NCBI GenBank assembly: GCA_029262915.1 | Contig: JAJCYN010000329.1 | Span: forward strand, 1 to 5,594 | Length of the DNA: 5,594 nt | DNA from: Flavobacteriales bacterium | GTDB lineage: Bacteria; Bacteroidota; Bacteroidia; Flavobacteriales_E; Vicingaceae | Direction of reading: 5' to 3' | In this document: positions 1-5,594 of the stretch, piece after piece | Position numbering within the stretch: position 1 is the stretch's first letter | How the letters are laid out: each line of letters begins with the position of its first letter | The notes under the pieces: generated by a model | Told to the model about the DNA's origin: nothing | The model's database searches: none | The model's input: only the letters and a program-made list of their open reading frames with translations | Program-made: the position numbers and the translations under genes

Positions 1-588
1 TTGGGCATAAATATCATTTAACACAGCCAATTTGATTTTAAATCTAACCATATCAGCATCATTAGACATAGTAATTTCTGCTCCTCTTTTTTGGAGCTCA
101 TTTAAAATCAATTGTTTAGAAATATTTGAATAATAAATTGCATTAATTTCAATCGTGTTTTTATTAACCATTGCCCACTCAGGGTATTTTCAACTTTTTA
201 GTACTTTATTTAATTTAAAGATTGGATCTACTGCAATTACACTCAAAGCATTTTTTAACAACAACTCATTCATATTAGCAGCAGTACTTATCGAAGCATA
301 AAATGCATTTTTAGGAAGATAACTTAATAGCTCTATTCCCGCATTTTTTAATTCTTCCTTTTGTTGTGTTGAAGGAATAGTAGCAAATTGAATTATTCTG
401 TAGTAATTACCATTTACTAATTCATCAGCACTATAGCTTACTTGATTAACAATTTCGTTAATGTTGGTTTGTGGAATATAATTTCCAGATTTAAATTGAA
501 TTGATTTATTATTTTGAGCATTAAGAGCAGAAAAACTAATAATTAATAAAATAAAAAATCCTTTAAGAAAAAGTGTAATGTGCTTCAT
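1..588 (-). pseudogene. Secreted S8-type peptidase N-terminus, partial, interrupted by in-frame TGA
   Basis: The gene reads leftward and runs off the window. I take the ATG at 588-586 as start: it gives MKHITLF followed by a hydrophobic stretch ending in SALNAQ, a clean Sec signal peptide with a likely cut after ALNA. An upstream in-frame ATG at 630 would bury that signal behind 14 residues, and a possible -7 element (TATATTTA, 627-620) lies downstream of it. The next roughly 100 residues (IIQFATIPSTQQKEELKNAGIELLSYLPKNAFYASI is the most telling segment, read in pieces) resemble the propeptide-like region that precedes the catalytic domain in Bacteroidota S8 serine peptidases; this is recognition from memory. 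After 132 residues, ending KVLKS, comes TGA at 192-190. The same frame then continues for 63 codons (KYPEWAMVNKN onward) without a stop to the edge. This suggests a recent nonsense mutation, a sequencing error, or less likely readthrough. The catalytic triad would lie outside the window, so the peptidase assignment is moderate. Confidence 0.6.
190..192 (-). other. In-frame TGA stop interrupting the left-hand gene
   Basis: Codons on the minus strand read AAA AGT TGA AAA TAC CCT GAG TGG, so the stop sits between LKS and KYPEWA with no frame change. A single base change from GGA, AGA, CGA, TCA, TTA or TGG would make it. aroE at 1497-1499 also ends in TGA, at the expected family length, so TGA is a normal stop in this genome. 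Confidence 0.85.
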
Positions 589-747
589 AGAAAATGTCTT
601 TGTTAGTTTAAGGTAGCCATAAATATACACAATATTATTATCATTTGTATATCTAGCTACTCACTAAAACTATTTCAAAGTTGGATTTCTAACATTTATT
701 TAAAAAAATGAAAATGATTCACTTTAAAATAATTCTATAAACTTTTA

Positions 748-755
748 TACATTTG
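748..755 (+). promoter_or_regulatory. Probable aroE promoter, Bacteroidota -7 element TACATTTG
   Basis: TACATTTG matches the Bacteroidota sigma-ABfr -7 consensus TAnnTTTG perfectly. A one-mismatch -33 candidate, TTTA at 723-726, lies 21 bases upstream, within the usual 17-23 spacing. The element ends only 3 bases before the aroE ATG at 759, so transcription would start at or next to the start codon. In such A+T-rich DNA the -7 motif occurs by chance now and then, so position and the partial -33 are the supporting points. Confidence 0.45.
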
Positions 756-758
756 CGT

Positions 759-1499
759 ATGAAACAATATGGGTTAATAGGTCGTCCTCTCTCTCATTCT
801 TTTTCAAAAAAATACTTTACTCAAAAATTTGAAAGAGAACATATTTCAGACTGTTCTTACGAGTTATTTGAAATTGAAAATATAAATCTGTTTCCTGAAA
901 TATTGGAAAACAATCCAAACCTTAAAGGTTTAAACATCACCATTCCATACAAAGAAACTATACTTAATTATTTAACCGAAATTAATGAAAGTGCTGAAGC
1001 AATTGGTGCTGTAAACACCGTTAAAATATCCTTCGATAAAAAGACATTGAAAGGTTACAATACCGATTATTATGGATTTAAAAAATCATTAAAACCATTC
1101 TTAGACATTAATCACGAGAGAGCTTTAATTTTAGGGGCAGGTGGAGCTGCAAAAACGGTAAGGTATGTTTTAAATGAACTTAATATAGATTGCCTCTTAG
1201 TATCTCGTAATCCAAAAAATGAAAACGAAATAGCTTATCATGATATTAATGAATATGTCATTAAACACCATCAACTAATTATCAATACTACTCCAGTTGG
1301 AATGTTTCCAAATACAGAAAACTCGCCATCCCTTAATTATAAAAACCTTACTCCAAAACATTTACTTTATGATTTAATTTATAATCCTTCTGAAACAGGT
1401 TTTTTGAAAAAAGGCAAAGAACAAGGCTGTATTACTTTAAATGGAATGGAAATGTTAAAACTCCAGGCTGAAAAATCATGGGAAATATGGAATAGTTGA
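759..1499 (+). CDS. aroE: Shikimate dehydrogenase (NADP+)
   Basis: The enzyme reduces 3-dehydroshikimate to shikimate with NADPH, the fourth step of the chorismate pathway, in the cytosol. Start at ATG 759 gives 246 residues; an in-frame TTG at 753 is rejected because it lies inside the -7 promoter element. The shikimate-binding domain shows SHS (12-14), NITIPYKE with the catalytic lysine K65, GAVNTV with N86, and GYNTDYYG with the catalytic D103. The NADP-binding Rossmann domain shows the glycine loop GAGGAAKTV (127-134 region), SRN at 149-151, INTTPVGM at 175-182 and DLIYNP at 205-210. The C-terminus has NGMEMLKLQAEKSW with substrate-contacting Q236. Length fits the short Bacteroidota AroE type. 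Every key residue is present, so it should be active. It stands alone, convergent with the phosphatase gene 4 bases away, with no hairpin terminator in between. Confidence 0.96.
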   Translation: MKQYGLIGRPLSHSFSKKYFTQKFEREHISDCSYELFEIENINLFPEILENNPNLKGLNITIPYKETILNYLTEINESAEAIGAVNTVKISFDKKTLKGYNTDYYGFKKSLKPFLDINHERALILGAGGAAKTVRYVLNELNIDCLLVSRNPKNENEIAYHDINEYVIKHHQLIINTTPVGMFPNTENSPSLNYKNLTPKHLLYDLIYNPSETGFLKKGKEQGCITLNGMEMLKLQAEKSWEIWNS

Positions 1500-1503
1500 C
1501 AGA

Positions 1504-3645
1504 TTAGACTTTTATACCTATTACGCAAACATCATCCAACTGTTCTAAATCTCCTTTCCACTTATTAAAAGAATTATCAAGCTCATCTTTTTGATTGTTT
1601 ATCGACAAACTTAAATTGTTCATTAAAAGCTGTTTAAAACGTTTTTTCATAAATTTTTTACTATCTGTTCCTCCAAATTGATCGACATAGCCATCTGTAA
1701 ATAAATACAATAAATCATTTTTATTTAAAGTAACCTTATGATTTGTAAAGGGTTGTTGATTTATATGATATCCTACCGGCTGTTTATTTGGTTTAATATC
1801 ATAAAAATGATACTTAGATTCCTCTATTGGTAAAAAATCAGCTGTAATTTCTTTTAATCTTTCATTGGTTGATAAAATCCATAAAGGATTATTGGCTCCT
1901 GCCCATTCTACATTACTCCTTGATTTATCAATTTTAATCATAGAGATGTCCATTCCATCACTATTTTCTCCGAGTACTCCTTTCTGCCCTAACTCTTTTA
2001 TGATTTTAACTCTTAATTGATTTAATATTTCTGCAGGAGAAAGTGATTCTTTTTTGGCATTTATTTCATTTAAAAAAGCTACTCCTAGCATACTCATGAA
2101 CCCACCAGGAACGCCATGCCCTGTACAATCAGCCATCGTTATATATACGCTTTCATTCTTCTCTAGTAACCAATAAAAATCACCACTAACAATATCTTTT
2201 GGTTTAAATAAAATAAAATGGTCTGGAAAATTTAATAGCTCTTGCTTTTCTGATTTTAGTACTGCTTGCTGAATACGTTGAGCGTAATTAATGCTATCTG
2301 TAATCTCTTTATTTTTTTCTTCTACCAATTCTTTCTGGTTAGCCAATAATTTATTTGCTCTTTTCTTTTGTTGAGCCCCTCTAAAAATGAAAATTAAAAA
2401 CACCAATACAGACAACAGAGCCACTGCGAATACAATTTTTTGTAATCGCTGATTCTTAATATCTACTTGCTGAAGTGTTTTTTCCTTATTTAATAATTCT
2501 ATCTCTTTTCGTTTTGACTCATTTTCATAAATAGCATCTAGCTCTGCTATTTGTCTATTGGTTTCTTCATTTAACAATGAATCTTTATACTTACTATAAT
2601 CCTGATAATACTGTAATGCCTTTTTATATTCTCCTTTTTGAGCAGCTATTCCAGCTAAACCTTCTAATCCTGAAATTAAATCTTCAATTATTCCTATTTC
2701 TTTAGCCATTTCGTAACCTCTCTCCAAATAAAAGGAAGCACTATTTAAATCTCCAATCTTTAAATAACCTTCTCCTATATTGATATAAGACTGACAAATA
2801 CCTCGTTTATTCTTCAACTTTCTTTCTATTGCTAAAGATTCTATGTTATACTTCAATGCATTATCATAATCTTTCTTATGAAAATATACCTGTCCTATAT
2901 TTGTTAATGATGATGCTTCGCCATATTCATCATTAATTTTTCGTTTAATAAGCAATGATAGTTCATGAAAATACAACGAACTATCCGTTTTGTTTAATCC
3001 TCTATAGGCAATCCCTAAATTATTATAAGAAGCTGCTATTCCAGAAGAATCTTGATTTTCAATATCAATTACCAAAGATTTTCTATGGTATTTTATTGCT
3101 TTAATTAATTCATTTTTACTCCTATAAAGATTCCCTAAATTATTATAGATGGCTGACATTCTTCCTTTGTCATTAATTTTTTCAAACTTTTTAAGTGCGT
3201 TAAAATAATGTTGAACAGCAGCATCATAATCTCCTTTATAGTAATTTACGACACCTAAGTTCAGTAATACTTGAGCTTGCCAAAAATCACTTTTAATTTT
3301 TTCATTCAACATCAATGATTTATTATAAAAAATAATTGCTGAATCAAATTTTGACTGATAATCTAATGACAGCCCAATATTCAAGTAGGATCGGGCAACC
3401 TGAGTATCTATTTCCACAATTTGTAATTGCAACAAAGCATATTTTTGAGCTTTTCTAGGAGAAAAATTTAACTCCTCGGAAACCAATTGATTTATTGCTG
3501 TAAATCGTAAATTAGCATCTTTAGATTTTTGAATAAAAATTACCAGACTATCTGTATTTGATAGAGCAAATTTAAACGCAAAAAAAAAGATTAATATAAA
3601 TATATGCCTTGTTTTCAAGTTTACAAAGTATAAATATTTTAGCAA
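1504..3645 (-). CDS. Membrane TPR sensor with SpoIIE-family protein phosphatase domain
   Basis: A 713-residue single-pass sensor phosphatase. Residues 10-30 form a signal peptide or anchor. Residues 84-363 hold seven TPR-like repeats in an exact 40-residue phase, with N-(L/I)-G at 89, 129, 169, 209, 249 and 289 and a degenerate GLA at 329. Charged helices at 357-403 lead into one transmembrane helix (404-421), then a coiled-coil linker with SINYAQRIQQAVL (451-463), a hallmark of this Bacteroidota family. The C-terminal PP2C-like SpoIIE domain (about 475-713) has SGDFYW with metal ligand D489, ADCTGHGVPGG with D506, FTDGYVDQ with D651, and the late DD at 704-705, so it looks catalytically intact. 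RsbU/SpoIIE relatives dephosphorylate anti-sigma-factor antagonists; the partner here is unknown. TPRs should face the periplasm and the phosphatase the cytosol. The frame has no ATG near its start: TTG 3645 follows a stop at 3651-3649, and TTG 3618 would give MKTRH plus hydrophobic core, a neater signal peptide. The two cannot be decided by sequence alone. Confidence 0.93.
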   Translation of the reverse strand: MLKYLYFVNLKTRHIFILIFFFAFKFALSNTDSLVIFIQKSKDANLRFTAINQLVSEELNFSPRKAQKYALLQLQIVEIDTQVARSYLNIGLSLDYQSKFDSAIIFYNKSLMLNEKIKSDFWQAQVLLNLGVVNYYKGDYDAAVQHYFNALKKFEKINDKGRMSAIYNNLGNLYRSKNELIKAIKYHRKSLVIDIENQDSSGIAASYNNLGIAYRGLNKTDSSLYFHELSLLIKRKINDEYGEASSLTNIGQVYFHKKDYDNALKYNIESLAIERKLKNKRGICQSYINIGEGYLKIGDLNSASFYLERGYEMAKEIGIIEDLISGLEGLAGIAAQKGEYKKALQYYQDYSKYKDSLLNEETNRQIAELDAIYENESKRKEIELLNKEKTLQQVDIKNQRLQKIVFAVALLSVLVFLIFIFRGAQQKKRANKLLANQKELVEEKNKEITDSINYAQRIQQAVLKSEKQELLNFPDHFILFKPKDIVSGDFYWLLEKNESVYITMADCTGHGVPGGFMSMLGVAFLNEINAKKESLSPAEILNQLRVKIIKELGQKGVLGENSDGMDISMIKIDKSRSNVEWAGANNPLWILSTNERLKEITADFLPIEESKYHFYDIKPNKQPVGYHINQQPFTNHKVTLNKNDLLYLFTDGYVDQFGGTDSKKFMKKRFKQLLMNNLSLSINNQKDELDNSFNKWKGDLEQLDDVCVIGIKV

Positions 3646-3659
3646 AGATTAAAGTATTT

Positions 3660-3690
3660 TAGATGAGTTCTATAAATAAATAGATGAGTT
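3660..3690. repeat. 10-base direct repeat TAGATGAGTT, two copies 21 bases apart
   Basis: TAGATGAGTT occurs exactly at 3660-3669 and 3681-3690. The start-to-start distance is 21 bases, two turns of the helix, so both copies face the same side of the DNA, as expected for a dimeric or tandem-binding regulator. They lie 15-45 bases upstream of the phosphatase gene start at 3645 and about 160-190 bases before the L,D-transpeptidase gene. The spacing resembles LytTR-type sites (two 9-base direct repeats about 21-22 bases apart), but the sequence match to that consensus is partial. Confidence 0.4.
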
Positions 3691-3706
3691 AAATTATTTA
3701 ACTGAT
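3684..3706. promoter_or_regulatory. Near-perfect palindrome, candidate operator between divergent genes
   Basis: The core AGTTAAAT-T-ATTTAACT (3687-3703) is a perfect 8-1-8 inverted repeat. After one mismatched pair (G3686/G3704) it extends by two further pairs, giving 10 of 11 arm bases matched. It overlaps the second copy of the neighbouring direct repeat, so an ATSAGTT half-site occurs three times here: 3663-3669 and 3684-3690 on the plus strand and 3706-3700 on the minus strand. The minus-strand copy TCAGTTAAA fits 8 of 9 positions of the LytTR half-site consensus as I recall it. There is no T-run making it a clear terminator for either gene. An operator for one or both divergent genes is inference. 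Confidence 0.4.
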
Positions 3707-3848
3707 ATGAAGAAACTAAAAGATAGTTGGTTTATTTCCCTATTTTTCTCAGGTAGAAATTAAGCTTTTTATAATAAATTTAAAATAAATCATTTTTTTT
3801 GGAACACATTTTGCTATTGGTCGTACAACGATTTACACTAACTAACAA

Positions 3849-5528
3849 ATGCGTAATTACTTCATAATTTATACTATTTTATTCTTTACCTACTCATGCT
3901 CTTTAATTAACTCAGAGAACACAAATACGGTTAAAATAAACTACAAAGAAAATTTGCGTGTTTATATTTCTGATCATTATAAAAAAGTTAATCCTAACTC
4001 AGAAATTCAACAAATAACTTTAAATAATGTTGATTTAATTAATCAATTCTATAAAGAAATTAAGCATAACCCTATATGGATAAATGATTCCTTAGAATTA
4101 AACAACAATGGATATGAATTTATTCTTTTACTTTCTACGTCTTATAATTATGGGTTAGATTCATCTCGATACTATGGTAATTATTTAAATAAGATTTCGA
4201 ATAAAATAAAAATAATTCAAAAAAAAGAAGAGAGATATGCTTTAGCCTCTGAATTAGAAATTTTATTAACTAATTCGTATTTTTTAATTGGAAAAGATTT
4301 GAATTATGGTATTGTTCCTAGAGACTCTTCCTTGTTAGTTTCTCAAATTCAACGAAAAAAATTTGAAATTAATTTACCAGAACACCTATTAAACTCTTTT
4401 AAAACTGATAGTGTTGTTCATTCTTTATTAGCACTACAACCTCAGCACGTTGAATATAAAAAACTACAAAACCATTTAGAAAAATACCTTAAAACAGCTT
4501 CTTTATCTAAAGAAAAAATTACTGTTAATCATTTTAGAGAAGATTCGATTAAGGCTTTCCAGCAATCTAAAAAAGCATTGGTTCTTCACAGTTACTTAAA
4601 AGAAAATAGTTCTGATTCTGATTATGTCTTAGCACTGGAAAAATTTCAAATTCAACATGGTTTAAAACCAGATGGTTTAATTGGAAAAAATACAGCTAAA
4701 GCTTTATCGAAAAGTCCTTACAGTAATTACCTCAAAGCTATCGTAAGTCTTGAAAAATGGAGGTGGAGAAGCAAATGGAACGATGATTACATTTTTGTAA
4801 ACATACCATCTTGCGAAATGAAATTTTATAAAAACAATAAAATTAAGAAATCATTAAACGTTGTTGTAGGTAAACCAAGTACACATACTCCAGAGCTCAA
4901 TGACGAAATGGAATATATGATAATTTATCCTTTTTGGAATTTACCATATAGTATTTCCAGCAAGGAATTACTTCCAAAAATTAAAAAAGACTCGACTTAC
5001 TTAAAACGAAATGGCTACAGGGTTTTCTCTAATAAGTACAAAGCCATTAATACAAATGATATTAATTGGAATAACGTTACTGAAAATAACTTTGATTATA
5101 AAATTCGCCAAAATGGTGGCGGAGGGAATTCACTAGGAATTATAAAATTTATTTTCCCAAATAAAAACTCCATTTATTTTCACGATACACCATCAAAACG
5201 ATATTTTAAAAATGAAATTAGAGCTTACAGCCATGGTTGTGTAAGGGTTCAATATCCATTGCAATTGGCTGAAATTATTTTAGAGTCAGATAAAAATGAA
5301 TACAATATTGATAGTGTCAACACTTATGTAAACAAAAAAGAACAAAAGAGAATAACCTTAAACACTAAAATCCCTGTTCACATTCAATATTTTACTTGCG
5401 GAACAGATTCCAACAACAATATTATCTTTTACAAAGATATTTATGGTTTAGATAGAAAATTAGAAGAATTAATGGGATTAAGTATTCAATTCAATTCTGC
5501 TAACACTCCAGAACTCGTCAGCAAATAA
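3849..5528 (+). CDS. L,D-transpeptidase, YcbB/LdtD type, lipoprotein
   Basis: A 559-residue envelope enzyme expected to make 3-3 (mDAP-mDAP) crosslinks in peptidoglycan, or attach molecules to it, using a catalytic cysteine. The N-terminus MRNYFIIYTILFFTYSC is a lipoprotein signal with C17 as the likely lipidated residue; no acidic run follows C17, so there is no obvious surface-export signal. Residues 60-160 (FYKEIKHNPIWI, GYEFILLL, YGLD) match the scaffold domain of YcbB-like proteins. Residues 256-287 form a peptidoglycan-binding-1 domain (ALEKFQIQHGLKPDGLIG). The YkuD catalytic domain spans about 313-480: HDTPSK at 445-450 and AYSHGCVR at 459-466 with catalytic C464, H462 and R466. The usual RQxPGxxNxLG loop reads RQNGGGGNSLG (420-430). 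A family-typical tail (IPVHIQYFT, DIYGLD) follows. Length is slightly below E. coli LdtD (615). ATG 3849 has no Shine-Dalgarno sequence. The gene is divergent from the phosphatase gene. Confidence 0.93.
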   Translation: MRNYFIIYTILFFTYSCSLINSENTNTVKINYKENLRVYISDHYKKVNPNSEIQQITLNNVDLINQFYKEIKHNPIWINDSLELNNNGYEFILLLSTSYNYGLDSSRYYGNYLNKISNKIKIIQKKEERYALASELEILLTNSYFLIGKDLNYGIVPRDSSLLVSQIQRKKFEINLPEHLLNSFKTDSVVHSLLALQPQHVEYKKLQNHLEKYLKTASLSKEKITVNHFREDSIKAFQQSKKALVLHSYLKENSSDSDYVLALEKFQIQHGLKPDGLIGKNTAKALSKSPYSNYLKAIVSLEKWRWRSKWNDDYIFVNIPSCEMKFYKNNKIKKSLNVVVGKPSTHTPELNDEMEYMIIYPFWNLPYSISSKELLPKIKKDSTYLKRNGYRVFSNKYKAINTNDINWNNVTENNFDYKIRQNGGGGNSLGIIKFIFPNKNSIYFHDTPSKRYFKNEIRAYSHGCVRVQYPLQLAEIILESDKNEYNIDSVNTYVNKKEQKRITLNTKIPVHIQYFTCGTDSNNNIIFYKDIYGLDRKLEELMGLSIQFNSANTPELVSK

Positions 5529-5567
5529 TCATCAGTCGCATTTACCAAATTTGATTTTGATAAATAA

Positions 5568-5575
5568 TATTTTTG
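5568..5575 (+). promoter_or_regulatory. Possible outward promoter -7 element TATTTTTG
   Basis: TATTTTTG matches TAnnTTTG exactly in the 66-base tail after the L,D-transpeptidase gene and would drive a plus-strand gene beyond the window. The -33 partner is poor: TTTG at 5550-5553 is only 14 bases away, and TTTA at 5541-5544 has the right spacing (23) with a mismatch. The motif is easily met by chance in A+T-rich DNA. Confidence 0.25.
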
Positions 5576-5594
5576 AGGATAATAAATAAACAGG

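Noticed and set aside
150..192. TGA at 192-190 as a selenocysteine codon
   Set aside because: The sequence just downstream offers only a weak CCC/GGG stem with a 5-base loop and no bacterial SECIS-like hairpin; neighbouring residues do not suggest a redox site.
589..630. ATG at 630 as the start of the left-hand gene
   Set aside because: It adds 14 residues in front of an otherwise normal signal peptide starting at 588, and a possible -7 element overlaps it.
628..650. Fur-box-like TGATAAT sequence (minus strand) in the left divergent gap
   Set aside because: Only one half-site matches the 7-1-7 pattern; the other half has four mismatches, and such strings are common in this A+T-rich DNA.
708..740. 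Ten-codon reading frame MKMIHFKIIL on the plus strand
   Set aside because: Too short and lysine/isoleucine-rich, as expected from A+T-rich spacer; no ribosome binding site and nothing to mark it as a gene.
753..758. TTG at 753 as the aroE start codon
   Set aside because: It lies inside the -7 promoter element TACATTTG, and the ATG at 759 gives the canonical AroE N-terminus MKQYGLIGRPLSHS.
3616..3646. Promoter for the phosphatase gene: TTTG 3646-3643, 19 bases, TAAACTTG 3623-3616
   Set aside because: Spacing is good, but transcription would start downstream of both usable start codons, so it cannot serve the full-length gene.
3798..3841. Promoter for the L,D-transpeptidase gene using TTTG at 3798-3801 or 3810-3813
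   Set aside because: No acceptable TAnnTTTG element lies 17-23 bases downstream of either; the promoter of this gene remains unlocated.

Overview
The window looks like chromosomal DNA of a Bacteroidota bacterium, probably in or near the Flavobacteriales. The evidence is a strongly A+T-rich base composition, start codons without Shine-Dalgarno sequences, matches to the Bacteroidota -7 promoter element TAnnTTTG, and protein architectures typical of that phylum (periplasmic TPR sensor joined to a SpoIIE phosphatase; YcbB-type L,D-transpeptidase lipoprotein). No tRNA, rRNA, CRISPR array, insertion sequence or phage gene is visible.

Layout from left to right. (1) Positions 1-588, minus strand: the 5' part of a secreted protein, most likely the propeptide region of an S8 (subtilisin-like) peptidase. 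It is interrupted by an in-frame TGA at 192-190, beyond which the same frame stays open to the window edge. (2) A 170-base divergent gap (589-758) holds a good -7 element immediately before aroE. (3) Positions 759-1499, plus: intact shikimate dehydrogenase aroE, perhaps on a leaderless mRNA. (4) Positions 1504-3645, minus, convergent with aroE across 4 bases: a 713-residue membrane protein with a signal peptide, seven TPR-like repeats in an exact 40-residue phase, one transmembrane helix, a coiled-coil linker and an intact SpoIIE/PP2C-type phosphatase domain. (5) A 203-base divergent gap (3646-3848) carries a 10-base direct repeat spaced 21 bases apart and an overlapping near-perfect palindrome, a plausible operator. 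(6) Positions 3849-5528, plus: an intact L,D-transpeptidase lipoprotein. (7) A short tail with a possible outward promoter near 5568.

How the genes relate: aroE is housekeeping aromatic amino acid biosynthesis. The phosphatase gene and the L,D-transpeptidase gene are transcribed divergently from one gap and could share control, linking an envelope sensor to peptidoglycan crosslinking; that link is inference only. I see no convincing undescribed multi-gene system. The observations most worth checking are the in-frame TGA in the left gene and the repeat/palindrome cluster in the 3646-3848 gap.
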